From an uncultured Candidatus Actinomarina sp. (GTDB taxonomy: Bacteria > Actinomycetota > Acidimicrobiia > Actinomarinales > Actinomarinaceae): a DNA stretch of 64,000 nucleotides. Where the stretch lies: assembly GCA_902604835.1 (NCBI GenBank), contig CACKZW010000001.1, forward strand, positions 95,606 to 159,605, given 5' to 3'. A program made the position numbers and the translations under genes. Shown here piece after piece: positions 43,120 to 51,775 of this stretch. Below the pieces are notes generated by a model that was not told the DNA's origin, did no database searches, and saw nothing but the letters and a program-made list of their open reading frames with translations. The first letter of the stretch is position 1; each line of letters begins with the position of its first letter.

Positions 43120-44027
43120 TTTGAAAATTCATCTTTTGTTGTAAGTAATAAAGATACAAAGATAAAAATACTGCAAATCAAAAGGTTCCTATTAAATGTT
43201 TCTCCTAAAAATATAACTCCAGCTGTTACTCCTACAACTGGTACTAAATAATCAATAGATGCAACCTGTAATGCACTCACTCTTTGAATTAACCAAGTGA
43301 AAGATAAAAATGCTCCAAGATTACATACAACTAGTGCTCCAAGTCTTATCAGCTGTGAAACATTTAATATATCTATACCTACTCCAGAAATTAAATATGT
43401 CAAAAAGGTAAGAATTATTACAAGTGGATATTGATAGGTTAGCCAACTACTTACTTTGTATTTAGGCGCAAATTTTCTATTAAGAACAGTAGCGAGAGCA
43501 ATGCATTGAACTCCTAAGAATGCCAATGTACCTCCCAAGAAAATATTTCCTTGATTCAATAACCCTGTTTCCTGGGTAATAAATAAATAAGCTATTCCAG
43601 AAAAACCAATAAATACAGAGAGATATTTGAGTTTTGAAATTTTTTCTTCTTTTAAAATTAGTTTTACCCACATAACTGTAAAAATTGGAGCAGAACTAAT
43701 CATTAAAGTTACTAATCCAGAGGAGATGTATTGAAGAGAAAATATAAAGGCCCAACTTACAAGAAATATTGAGGCTAAACCAGTAAAAGAAGCTTCTTTA
43801 AAAAGCTGCTTATTGAATTTTTCTTTATTAAAAATTACATAATAAAAGAAAAGTAGAGTACCAATAATTGATACTCTGACCGTTACTAAAAAAATTTCAT
43901 TTAACCCTTCAATTAGCAAGCTTCGAATAATTACATTTGCAGAGCCCCACATAACTCCAGCAGTTAAAACTGCTCCTATAGTTTGAATGAGGGATGGTTT
44001 ACTGTTCGTTTGATTATTATTAATCAT
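43116..44027 (-). CDS. EamA/DMT-superfamily transporter
   Basis: The 303-residue protein has ten hydrophobic helices in two EamA repeats; GVMWGSANVIIRSLL and ASIDYLVPVVGVTAGVIFLGETFNRN are the repeat signatures (WGS and GExF-like GETF). It probably exports or imports small metabolites. It overlaps the convergent udg by four bases, and the TPP riboswitch lies upstream in the divergent direction. Confidence 0.85.
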   Translation of the reverse strand: MINNNQTNSKPSLIQTIGAVLTAGVMWGSANVIIRSLLIEGLNEIFLVTVRVSIIGTLLFFYYVIFNKEKFNKQLFKEASFTGLASIFLVSWAFIFSLQYISSGLVTLMISSAPIFTVMWVKLILKEEKISKLKYLSVFIGFSGIAYLFITQETGLLNQGNIFLGGTLAFLGVQCIALATVLNRKFAPKYKVSSWLTYQYPLVIILTFLTYLISGVGIDILNVSQLIRLGALVVCNLGAFLSFTWLIQRVSALQVASIDYLVPVVGVTAGVIFLGETFNRNLLICSIFIFVSLLLTTKDEFSN

Positions 44028-44072
44028 TCTTGAAATACTAATGATAAATTAGAAATAGAGTAGGATTGTATT

Positions 44073-44165
44073 AACGGGAGCAAAGTGCTGAGAGGGTTTA
44101 AAAACCGACCGTCTGAACCTGTTAGGTAATTCTAACGAAGGGATATTCGGAACTCTTATCCCATT
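44073..44165 (+). promoter_or_regulatory. TPP riboswitch (THI element)
   Basis: The sequence has the THI-box landmarks: ACGGGAG, GUGCUGAGAGGG, CCGUCUGAACCUGUUAGGUAAUUCUAACGAAGGGA. A following stem GGGAUA/UAUCCC (44140-44162), which would compete with the 3' side of the aptamer, may be the expression platform just before the GAGG ribosome site. It controls the SSS transporter, so thiamin status should repress it. Confidence 0.96.
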
Positions 44166-44182
44166 TATGAAATGAGGTAATT

Positions 44183-45562
44183 GTGCAGTTAAGTACAAAC
44201 GTTTTAATTAATTACATACTTATATTCTTTATACTTTTTCTTTTTCTTTTCTTAACAAGAAGGATGGCAAACAAAACAGAAGATAAAAGTTATTTTGTTA
44301 TGCTGAAATCCCAAAAGACCCTCAATCTATCCTTGAGTTTTTATGCAAGTGGTATGGGGTTATGGATTATTGCTTCTCCAGCAGAGGTTGGCTGGTATGG
44401 CTTAGGATTTGATGTTATAGGTTATGCAATTTCTGCCGCTACCCCTTTTGTGTTGTTGTATTTTGTGGGTCCACGTATTGTTCAAACAGTTCCAGACAAA
44501 GCAACTCTTCCTCAGTACATAAGTCAACAATATGGAAATTTTGCTCAAGTTTTTGTTTCAATAATTGCAACCATATATATGTCAGCTTTTCTAATTGCTG
44601 AATTCGCATCAATAAATTTTCTGTTTCCTGAAATAGCAGATACTTCTGGTTTGATTGTTTGTACAGCAATAGCAGTCGTAACTTTTCTTTACTTAAATCT
44701 TTCAGGCTTTAAGGCGTCTCTTGTCACTGATAGATTCCAAGGAATATCAATAATTGCACTTCTCATTATTGTTTTGGTTTTGTGGATAAGTCAAAATGGA
44801 ATTAGTAATATTATCGAAGCTTCTTACGATGGAGGATTAAATACATTTACATTTGCAAGTTTTAAATCTGCTCTTGCTGTAATTCTTGCAGTAACTGCAG
44901 CAGAAATATTCTCTCAGGGTTACTGGCAAAGAACATATTCTGCGATTGATGAAAATGTAATTAAAAAATCATCCATTTATGCTGGATTGGGTTGTTTTGT
45001 AACAGTACTCGTTCTTGGAATTGCAGGTTCATCTGGAGCAGGTTTTGGAATTGAAAATCCTTCCTTAAGTTTCATCCAGCAAATAGAATTTAATACCTTT
45101 TCAAGAATTCTTGTAATTGTACTTTGCACAATGCTTGTTGCGTCAAGTATTGATACTCTTCAAAGTGCAATATCTTCAACAATGGCTTTAGATCTTGTAA
45201 AAAGAGGTGTGTCTGAAGCAAAAATAATAACACTTATAATTACTTTTGGCTCTTTAGGGTTATCATTTTATGTAACGAATATATTTTCAGTATTTTTATT
45301 TGCTGACCTTTTGGCTGTATGTTTAGTCTTCCCTGCGTTTTACAAAATTAAATCAAGAAAAACTAGCCAGGGTATAGTGATCCCCACATCTTTGGGTTTT
45401 GTTTCATCGGTGTTGTACAGATTTTATTTTATTGATTTAGATTTAAATCCAGGTGGGATATTTATACCAACTGATCTCTATGGGCTTGCAGACCTTAACA
45501 CATTTGGAGTAGGGTTTATTTTTTCTATTATTGGTACTCTTGCTTACAACAGAATAAAATAG
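44183..45562 (+). CDS. Sodium:solute symporter, probable thiamin/HMP transporter (ThiV-like)
   Basis: The 459-residue protein, starting from a GTG with GAGG five bases before it, has about 12 to 13 helices and the SSS-family pattern (SFYASGMGLWIIASPAEVGWYG, SQQYGNFAQVF, FSQGYWQRTYSAIDEN). Direct placement under a TPP riboswitch points to thiamin or a precursor such as HMP, as proposed for ThiV in SAR11 bacteria. No thiamin synthesis gene is seen, so the cell may rely on uptake; that is inference. Confidence 0.85.
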   Translation: MQLSTNVLINYILIFFILFLFLFLTRRMANKTEDKSYFVMLKSQKTLNLSLSFYASGMGLWIIASPAEVGWYGLGFDVIGYAISAATPFVLLYFVGPRIVQTVPDKATLPQYISQQYGNFAQVFVSIIATIYMSAFLIAEFASINFLFPEIADTSGLIVCTAIAVVTFLYLNLSGFKASLVTDRFQGISIIALLIIVLVLWISQNGISNIIEASYDGGLNTFTFASFKSALAVILAVTAAEIFSQGYWQRTYSAIDENVIKKSSIYAGLGCFVTVLVLGIAGSSGAGFGIENPSLSFIQQIEFNTFSRILVIVLCTMLVASSIDTLQSAISSTMALDLVKRGVSEAKIITLIITFGSLGLSFYVTNIFSVFLFADLLAVCLVFPAFYKIKSRKTSQGIVIPTSLGFVSSVLYRFYFIDLDLNPGGIFIPTDLYGLADLNTFGVGFIFSIIGTLAYNRIK

Positions 45563-45578
45563 TAAATAGAAAATTTAA

Positions 45579-47468
45579 ATGAAGCCAAAAAATATATCTG
45601 ATTTTGTAAGCCTATCTGAAATAAGTAATAATAACTCAGACTTGCTACTTAAGTCTACGAAAATGAACCTGGATAAAAATTCATACGAATCTTCAATATG
45701 GAAATTTTCACAAAATCAATGGAGAGAACTAAAACAATCCTCGTATTGGAATTTTTCAGCACCGAAGTACTCAAACAATAAAAAATCATTTGCATTTATC
45801 AAAACACCTAAATCTACTGAAATTTTGGATAAATTAGAAAAGAAAAAAAAACTAGAAAAAAATAAGCTTATTTTTAGAAATAGGGGTAATGAAAAAATAG
45901 TATTTGAAACTGATGATTCTATTGTTAATTATTTATGGAGTTCTAATGATGAATTTATTTACGTAATAACAAAAGAGTGGTCGAGTGAATATAAAAAAAT
46001 TGAAAATAAAACTGATCATCCTCTAGAAATTGATAAATTACCTTTTCGATTTGATACAACAGGAGTTATATACAATAAAAGATTTCATATTTATAAAGTA
46101 AAAACTTCTACTGGTAAAAGTCAGAAAATTATAGATGGAGATAAAGAACTGTTTCTCTCAATATCCTCTCTTCTTGAAATTGACTCTGATATGTACTTTA
46201 TAGCAAGCAGGCATAATCAAGATGGAACAATGCTTGAAGATCAAATTATAAAATTTTCAGATTCACAATTAACAGTTATAAATAGAGGTGGTATGTGGAG
46301 CCAGTTATTTTCTTATCAAGATAATTTATACGGTGTCGGTCTTGATAAGAGATTTGATTGGCCGACGAATATTAGTATTTTCAAAATAAACAAAAGAGGT
46401 ATTACCAACAAAGTTAGTAATTTTATTGATAGAGGTGTAGTTAATACAAAAGTTAGTGATAACAAAGTTTATGTTTTGTATGAAGATTCTGGAAAACAAA
46501 GTCTACTTAAAACTGATTTTGAAAGTTTTGAGATTTTATATGATAAAGAACTCCTAACCTCTGATTTCTGTGTTGATGGTGAAGATATTTATGCTCTAGT
46601 AAGCTCTTTCGATAAAAAAGATGAAGTATATTTAATTAGAAATGATGAGGATAAAAAATTTTCAGACTTTAATAATAATTTTCACAATAAAGTAAGTACT
46701 CATAATTGTGTATATGAAAGATTTGAAACTGGAAAATCTCAAATTGATACTTGGGGAATACTTGTAGATATCAATAAACCTACTTTGCTAAACATACATG
46801 GTGGTCCTGCCAGTCAATATGGATTTGGGTTTTTTGATGAGTTTCAGGTTTTTGCATCTTCTGGTTTTAATGTTGTAGCTTGTAATCCACGTGGTTCATC
46901 AGGTAGAGGACATAAGTTTGTTAGAGACGTTTGTGGGAGCAAATGGGGTGAGAATGACACTTATGATGTAATTAAAAGCTTTGAAATGATGATAAAAAAG
47001 CTTGGAATAAAAAATAAAAACTATGGAATTATGGGAGGTTCATATGGTGGTTTTATGACTTCTTGGGTAATTAGTCATTATCCAAAAATGTTTAAATCTG
47101 CTGTTGTCGAAAGAGCTCTGTTGAACTGGGAAACAATGGTCGGAACTTCAGATATTGGAATTGGATTTCCTGAAATGTATCTTTTGGATGACCTAAAAAG
47201 TAATTTGAATTTATACAGAAAGAAAAGTCCAATCACTTATGCAAACAACATTATTACCCCAACACTGATAATTCATTCAGAAAAAGATTACAGGTGCCCA
47301 ATTGAGCAGGCTGAGCAATTATTTTCAAACCTTAAAAGGAGAGGTGTTTCATCATCAATGATAAGGTTCCCAGATGAAAGTCATGAACTTTCTAGATCTG
47401 GAAAACCAGAACATAGAGTTCAAAGATTTGAATCAATTATCAATTGGCATAAAAAACAACTTAGCTAG
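45579..47468 (+). CDS. S9 family prolyl-oligopeptidase-like peptidase
   Basis: The 629-residue protein has an N-terminal propeller-like beta-rich part (about 1-380) and a C-terminal alpha/beta hydrolase with LLNIHGGPASQYGFGF, NPRGSSGRGHKF, the nucleophile elbow GGSYGGFMTSW, Asp in IHSEKDYRCP and His in DESHELSRSG. No signal peptide is seen, so it acts in the cytoplasm on small peptides (acylaminoacyl-peptidase type). Confidence 0.87.
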   Translation: MKPKNISDFVSLSEISNNNSDLLLKSTKMNLDKNSYESSIWKFSQNQWRELKQSSYWNFSAPKYSNNKKSFAFIKTPKSTEILDKLEKKKKLEKNKLIFRNRGNEKIVFETDDSIVNYLWSSNDEFIYVITKEWSSEYKKIENKTDHPLEIDKLPFRFDTTGVIYNKRFHIYKVKTSTGKSQKIIDGDKELFLSISSLLEIDSDMYFIASRHNQDGTMLEDQIIKFSDSQLTVINRGGMWSQLFSYQDNLYGVGLDKRFDWPTNISIFKINKRGITNKVSNFIDRGVVNTKVSDNKVYVLYEDSGKQSLLKTDFESFEILYDKELLTSDFCVDGEDIYALVSSFDKKDEVYLIRNDEDKKFSDFNNNFHNKVSTHNCVYERFETGKSQIDTWGILVDINKPTLLNIHGGPASQYGFGFFDEFQVFASSGFNVVACNPRGSSGRGHKFVRDVCGSKWGENDTYDVIKSFEMMIKKLGIKNKNYGIMGGSYGGFMTSWVISHYPKMFKSAVVERALLNWETMVGTSDIGIGFPEMYLLDDLKSNLNLYRKKSPITYANNIITPTLIIHSEKDYRCPIEQAEQLFSNLKRRGVSSSMIRFPDESHELSRSGKPEHRVQRFESIINWHKKQLS

Positions 47469-47514
47469 TCAAAATAAACTTATAAAATCTAATTAAAGTA
47501 AATATCAGGTGTTC

Positions 47515-48885
47515 ATGAATAATGAAATTGTTAATCCATCAAAAGGTAAAGAACTTAGAGATTTAGCCCGTTCTAATCCAGAAAAAGCTTATAGGTATCT
47601 TGAAGAAAACAAACAATTGTGGATTCAAATAGCCACTAAAGATCCTTTCGATTCTGCTGATGCACTTGAAGAATTTGAACCTATTGAGGCGGGAAAATTA
47701 ATTACCGAGCTTCCAACCTTAACAGCGGTAAAAATTTTTGAATCCCTGCGTCCACGTGCAATTATTGAAATTGTTGAATCTTTGGATGACAAAGATGTTG
47801 AGGAGATTTTTAAGCAAATGGATACAGAAGATGTTGTTGATGTTTTAGAAAGATCTACTGATGATGAAACTGATGAAATTTTAGAAATTTTAGACAAATC
47901 TACAAAACTAAATATAGATAGAAGGCTGTCTTACCCAGAAGACTCTGTAGGAAGACAGATGTCTGAAGAAGTAGCAAAAATATCAACTGGATTAACTGTT
48001 AAAGATGCTCTGAAAGAACTTAAGTCGCTTCACAATAATGTAGAGGATTTAATTTATGTATATTCAGTAGATAAAGAAAATAGACTCACGGGAGTGATTT
48101 CTTTTAGAGAAATTGTCTTTGCAAATGAAGACGACTTAATCAAAAATGTAATGATTCAAGATCCAGTATTTGTAAATCCTTCGTCTGATCAGGAGGAGGC
48201 GGCAGGATTAATAAGACAATATGAACTACTAGCTCTCCCAGTAATTGATAAAGATAATAAATTGATTGGTCAAATAACTATAAATTCGGCACTAGATGTT
48301 ATACAAACAGAAATTGCTGAAGATTTTTCTCAATCATTTGGTGCAGGGGCTGAAGAAACAATTTTTACACCTATTCAAAAATCAATACAGTCTCGACTTC
48401 CATGGATAGCAATAAATATGGTCTTGGCTTTTATTGTTTCGTTTTTGATATTCCAATTTGAGGAAACAATTACTAGTAATGTATTACTGGCTGCTTTAAT
48501 GCCGGTAGTTGCATTGATTGGGGGAAGTTCTGGTGCTCAGTCTTTAGCAATTGTAATAAGAGCTTTGGCACGAAATGATGTTTCTGAGGCAAGAGTTCTT
48601 GATGTAATTGGAAAACAAACACTGATTGGAATCATAAATGGCATCTTGGTTGGCACTTTTTCATTTCTTATATTGAGCTTTGTTGGTTTAGGTGATTTTT
48701 CTTTAGCTTTAGGTTCTGCTGTTTTTACTAATATATTTATTGGGAATTTTTTTGGTTCATCAATACCTTTGATTTTAAAAAAATTAGGATTTGATCCAGC
48801 ACTAGCATCAAATATATTTCTTACATTAGTTACTGATATTGCGGGTTTTGGTGGCTTTCTGGCTATTGCGCTTTTATTGTTGTAA
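47515..48885 (+). CDS. mgtE: Magnesium transporter MgtE
   Basis: The 456-residue protein from the ATG at 47515 (AGGTG six bases upstream) has an acidic N-terminal domain with FEPIEAGKLITELP, two CBS domains (about 125-260) and five C-terminal helices including MPVVALIGGSSGAQSLAIVIRAL. The N and CBS domains sense cytoplasmic magnesium and gate the channel. The gene ends three bases before the convergent ndh stop. Confidence 0.93.
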   Translation: MNNEIVNPSKGKELRDLARSNPEKAYRYLEENKQLWIQIATKDPFDSADALEEFEPIEAGKLITELPTLTAVKIFESLRPRAIIEIVESLDDKDVEEIFKQMDTEDVVDVLERSTDDETDEILEILDKSTKLNIDRRLSYPEDSVGRQMSEEVAKISTGLTVKDALKELKSLHNNVEDLIYVYSVDKENRLTGVISFREIVFANEDDLIKNVMIQDPVFVNPSSDQEEAAGLIRQYELLALPVIDKDNKLIGQITINSALDVIQTEIAEDFSQSFGAGAEETIFTPIQKSIQSRLPWIAINMVLAFIVSFLIFQFEETITSNVLLAALMPVVALIGGSSGAQSLAIVIRALARNDVSEARVLDVIGKQTLIGIINGILVGTFSFLILSFVGLGDFSLALGSAVFTNIFIGNFFGSSIPLILKKLGFDPALASNIFLTLVTDIAGFGGFLAIALLLL

Positions 48886-48888
48886 GTT

Positions 48889-50130
48889 CTAAGTTGGTTC
48901 TCTGTAAATTAATCTTGTACCTTTTTTATTGAAAAGGTAGGAAAATATCCACTCAATCACAACTAATATTTTTGATCTATATCCTATTAAATACAGAATG
49001 TGAATTGCACTCCAAAAGAGCCAAGCTAAAAAACCAGATACTTCTATATTTCCAATTTTACCTATCGCCTTATACCTGCCCACCGTTGCCATCATTCCTT
49101 TATCATTGTATTTAAAAGGTTTTCTATCTTTTTTGATTGTTTTACTCTTTATAACTTTTGCGAGATATTTCCCTTGTTGGATTGCTACTGGGGCAATGCC
49201 TGGAAGGGTGTTGTTTTTCTTATCTTTATAATTAGCAGCGTCTCCGATAACAAATACGTTTCCATCGTCTTTAAGTGAACAATCTGGGTCAACAATTGCT
49301 CTTCCTTCATTATCTGTTTTCGTATTTAGCTTCTCAATTATTGGGCTTGCTTCATTACCTGCTGCCCACACAACATTATCTGTATGTATGTCTTCTTTGT
49401 CCGTCGTGACTAGATCATTTTCTATTTTCACAACTTTCTCATTTGTTCTTACTTCAACTCCAAAGTCTTCAAGATACTTTTTTGCTTTTCCAGACAGCCT
49501 GTCGCTATACATTGGTAAGATTTTTTCAGTAGCTTCAATTAAATAAACATTAGCATCTGAACTCTTAAAATTTCTAAACTCTTCCTTCATATTGTTAAAT
49601 GCAATCTCAGCTATTGAGCCAGCCATTTCAACTCCTGTAGGCCCACCACCAACGACTACAAAGTTTAAATATTTTGCTCTCTTATCAATATTTTTTTCAT
49701 TCTCAGCTTTTTCAAACGCCCTCAATAATCTTTCACGAATTTGTAAAGCGTCATTAATTCCTTTAAGTCCATTTGAATATTTAGACCAGTCTTCATTACC
49801 AAAATAAGAATGTTTTGACCCAGTACTTACAATTAGTTGATCGTACTTTATATTGTCGCCATTTGATATGGTCACAGTCTTTTCGTCACGATTTATATCT
49901 ACAGCTTCATCTAATATTACTTTTACATTTTTGTAATTTTTAAACATTCTTCTGATTGGAAAAGCAATATTAGCTGGAGATAAAACTGCAGTTGCTACCT
50001 GATAAAGTAACGGTTGAAATAAATGATGATTTTGCTTGTCTATAAGAGTAAATTGAATTTTGCTACTTCTAGCCCGTTGAAGAAATTTAAGTCCTCCAAA
50101 CCCACCACCAATTACAACTACATTCAACAT
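48889..50130 (-). CDS. ndh: Type II NADH dehydrogenase (NDH-2)
   Basis: The 413-residue protein has two nucleotide-binding motifs, VVVIGGGFGGL and VVVGGGPTGVEMAGSIAE, and the quinone-facing motifs HHLFQPLLYQVATAVLSPANIAFPIR and GIAPVAIQQGKYLAK. The C-terminal AWLFWSAIHILYLIGYRSK is the amphipathic membrane anchor. It passes electrons from NADH to quinone without pumping protons. Confidence 0.93.
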   Translation of the reverse strand: MLNVVVIGGGFGGLKFLQRARSSKIQFTLIDKQNHHLFQPLLYQVATAVLSPANIAFPIRRMFKNYKNVKVILDEAVDINRDEKTVTISNGDNIKYDQLIVSTGSKHSYFGNEDWSKYSNGLKGINDALQIRERLLRAFEKAENEKNIDKRAKYLNFVVVGGGPTGVEMAGSIAEIAFNNMKEEFRNFKSSDANVYLIEATEKILPMYSDRLSGKAKKYLEDFGVEVRTNEKVVKIENDLVTTDKEDIHTDNVVWAAGNEASPIIEKLNTKTDNEGRAIVDPDCSLKDDGNVFVIGDAANYKDKKNNTLPGIAPVAIQQGKYLAKVIKSKTIKKDRKPFKYNDKGMMATVGRYKAIGKIGNIEVSGFLAWLFWSAIHILYLIGYRSKILVVIEWIFSYLFNKKGTRLIYREPT

Positions 50131-50159
50131 ATATTAAATTATAAAACTTTACTGATTAA

Positions 50160-50660
50160 TCAGTGATCTCTAGACCTAGAGGTTTTGGTCATTGTTTTTT
50201 CTAACTTTCCATTTCTAAATTCAAAAGAATCGACTCCCTCAACAAGATGTTTGCCTTGTTGCGATTTCTGGGATATTACCTGAACCTTCATCCCTTCAAA
50301 AGGTGAGATTAAAGTAATAGAGTGTTGTCTAAAATTTTTAGACGATTGGTCTCTTCTGATTACATCACTTATCATATGAGGCGATTCCCAAGACCACTCT
50401 TCGTCAATAACTATAAATTTACAAATATGGCGAGTTTTAGTTTTATCAATTCTTGCTCCAGGACAAATAATTAAGGAATTATCAATCCATGGGTTTAGTC
50501 CGACACCATCAATTTTTGGAAAACCTATGTTGAATGAATTATCTATTATTTCTTCAATATCTCCCTTTTCAAGATTTCTTTTTTTTATAATTTCAGTGAT
50601 TTGATTTTGAAGATCAAAAAGCTCTACATCTTCCAAGTTTTCAATATTATTAAGGTCCAT
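50160..50660 (-). CDS. Hypothetical 166-residue protein
   Basis: The protein has an acidic helical start (NIENLEDVELFDLQNQITEII) and a beta-rich rest (LIICPGARIDKTKTRH, FIVIDEEWSWESPHMI, SITLISPFEGMKVQVIS). No signal peptide, membrane segment or catalytic motif is clear, and I recognise no family. Size and soluble, ordered pattern suggest a real gene. It lies 29 bases from ndh on the same strand. Confidence 0.6.
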   Translation of the reverse strand: MDLNNIENLEDVELFDLQNQITEIIKKRNLEKGDIEEIIDNSFNIGFPKIDGVGLNPWIDNSLIICPGARIDKTKTRHICKFIVIDEEWSWESPHMISDVIRRDQSSKNFRQHSITLISPFEGMKVQVISQKSQQGKHLVEGVDSFEFRNGKLEKTMTKTSRSRDH

Positions 50661-50697
50661 AAGTTAATATAAGTATTTTATTGTGACAATAATAAAG

Positions 50698-50841
50698 TTA
50701 CTCTTCTTCAGTGACAAAAACATGTTTTTGATTAAATTTAGCAATATCCATCCTAATTATCCCAACAACGAATATTGTCAACGTCACTACAGGAAATATA
50801 AGGACTAACGTTAATGGATTTGATGTTAATGTTTCAATCAT
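50698..50841 (-). CDS. 47-residue single-helix membrane protein
   Basis: Minus-strand ORF from ATG at 50839-50841 to TAA at 50698-50700, too short for standard ORF cut-offs. Residues about 10-31 form one hydrophobic helix (LTLVLIFPVVTLTIFVVGII), followed by a charged tail ending VFVTEEE. It faces, divergently, a run of other micro-proteins. No family is recognised. Confidence 0.5.
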   Translation of the reverse strand: MIETLTSNPLTLVLIFPVVTLTIFVVGIIRMDIAKFNQKHVFVTEEE

Positions 50842-50895
50842 ATAAATTAATATTAATAATCGTGTTAAATTATAATATTAACTGAAAGGATATAA

Positions 50896-51054
50896 ATGAT
50901 AAAATTAGGTTTATACGCAAGTATTGTTTCCGTTGTTGCATCTGTAATTATTTACGTTGTTTTGGATGACTCACAACTTGCAATATATATTGGATTATGG
51001 GCTCCTACATTAATTTTGTACAGCCAAGCATATGAAAGAGCAAACCAAGAGTAA
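50896..51054 (+). CDS. 52-residue two-helix membrane protein
   Basis: Plus-strand ORF with AAAGGA before the ATG at 50896. It has two hydrophobic stretches (MIKLGLYASIVSVVASVIIY and LAIYIGLWAPTLILYS) and a polar tail YERANQE. It is the first gene of a run followed by two paralogous micro-proteins and a lipoprotein, all on the plus strand with little spacing. No family is recognised. Confidence 0.55.
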   Translation: MIKLGLYASIVSVVASVIIYVVLDDSQLAIYIGLWAPTLILYSQAYERANQE

Positions 51055-51094
51055 CTAATTAGGTAAAACTTTTTATTATTACTAGGATTCAACT

Positions 51095-51202
51095 GTGAGT
51101 AGATTAGAAAAACGTACCTTCTGGAGTTTTATGGGTGTAGCTTTTGTATTACATATGTACCTAGTAATTGATTCAATGGGGCTTCTCACAATCTCGTTGT
51201 GA
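51095..51202 (+). CDS. 35-residue membrane micro-protein (paralogue 1)
   Basis: GTG start at 51095, stop TGA at 51200-51202. The translation begins MSRLEKRTFWSFMGVAFVLH and ends LLTISL: a basic start and one helix containing His. Its first 24 residues match the next ORF (MS[RK]LEKR-x-FWSF...LH-x-YLV), a tandem duplication that supports both as genes. Its stop overlaps the start of the second copy (GTGA). Confidence 0.6.
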   Translation: MSRLEKRTFWSFMGVAFVLHMYLVIDSMGLLTISL

Positions 51203-51294
51203 GTAAATTAGAAAAAAGACTTTTCTGGTCTTTTATATTTCTAACATTTTTATTGCATCTTTATTTGGTGGTAACTTTAGTATTTCGTGGTTAG
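51199..51294 (+). CDS. 31-residue membrane micro-protein (paralogue 2)
   Basis: GTG start at 51199 overlapping the first copy's stop by four bases; stop TAG at 51292-51294. It begins MSKLEKRLFWSFIFLTFLLH and ends LVFRG. It keeps the LEKR-x-FWSF and LH-x-YLV positions of the first copy. The following lipoprotein starts inside it (8-base overlap), so translation runs through the cluster. No family is recognised. Confidence 0.6.
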   Translation: MSKLEKRLFWSFIFLTFLLHLYLVVTLVFRG

Positions 51295-51751
51295 AAAAAG
51301 TTTAAAATTTTTTATAATTTCCTTACTATTTATTACTTGTAATCAATCAGAGCCTGCTGCTCAATCTATAGAAATAAGAGAGCCAGAAGAGATATTGGTT
51401 GAAATTATGGAAAGTTACCAAAACTTTTCTAAAAATCCAGATAAATCTGTAGAAATTATTTGGAACAATGCTCATAAAGATAATAAAGAAGTGACAGGTC
51501 CAATTGATAGATTCAAATTGATGCTTACCTCTGAACCATATAATTCAATAATTGATTTAACTGATTATTCCTATGAGATTATTCAAGAAGATAGTGAAAC
51601 AGTCCACTACGAAATAAAAATATTAAATAACAAAAATGAATATTTTATTGTTACTTGGGTGTTTGTGTTTGATGAATGTGAGCTTAGTAGTGGGATGTGT
51701 TGGCAAACAATAGGTGTTAGTCCTCCTATGTATTTTGATTCTGGTATTTAA
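51287..51751 (+). CDS. Probable lipoprotein, DUF4864-like
   Basis: The 154-residue protein from a GTG at 51287 has a signal-like start (MVRKSLKFFIISLLFITC), with Cys19 in an imperfect lipobox, and a mature part with an EILVEIMESYQNFSKNP helix and a beta sheet ending YFIVTWVFVFDECELSSGMCWQTIGVSP. The WxxxGV end resembles DUF4864, which is a tentative match. It ends the micro-protein cluster. Confidence 0.55.
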   Translation: MVRKSLKFFIISLLFITCNQSEPAAQSIEIREPEEILVEIMESYQNFSKNPDKSVEIIWNNAHKDNKEVTGPIDRFKLMLTSEPYNSIIDLTDYSYEIIQEDSETVHYEIKILNNKNEYFIVTWVFVFDECELSSGMCWQTIGVSPPMYFDSGI

Positions 51752-51775
51752 TAAGTATTTTTAAAGATTGATTAC

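Noticed and set aside
51095..51294. Light-harvesting-like antenna peptides (A-x3-H in a helix)
   Set aside because: Only a weak positional likeness; the second copy lacks the Ala, and there is no photosynthesis gene in the window.
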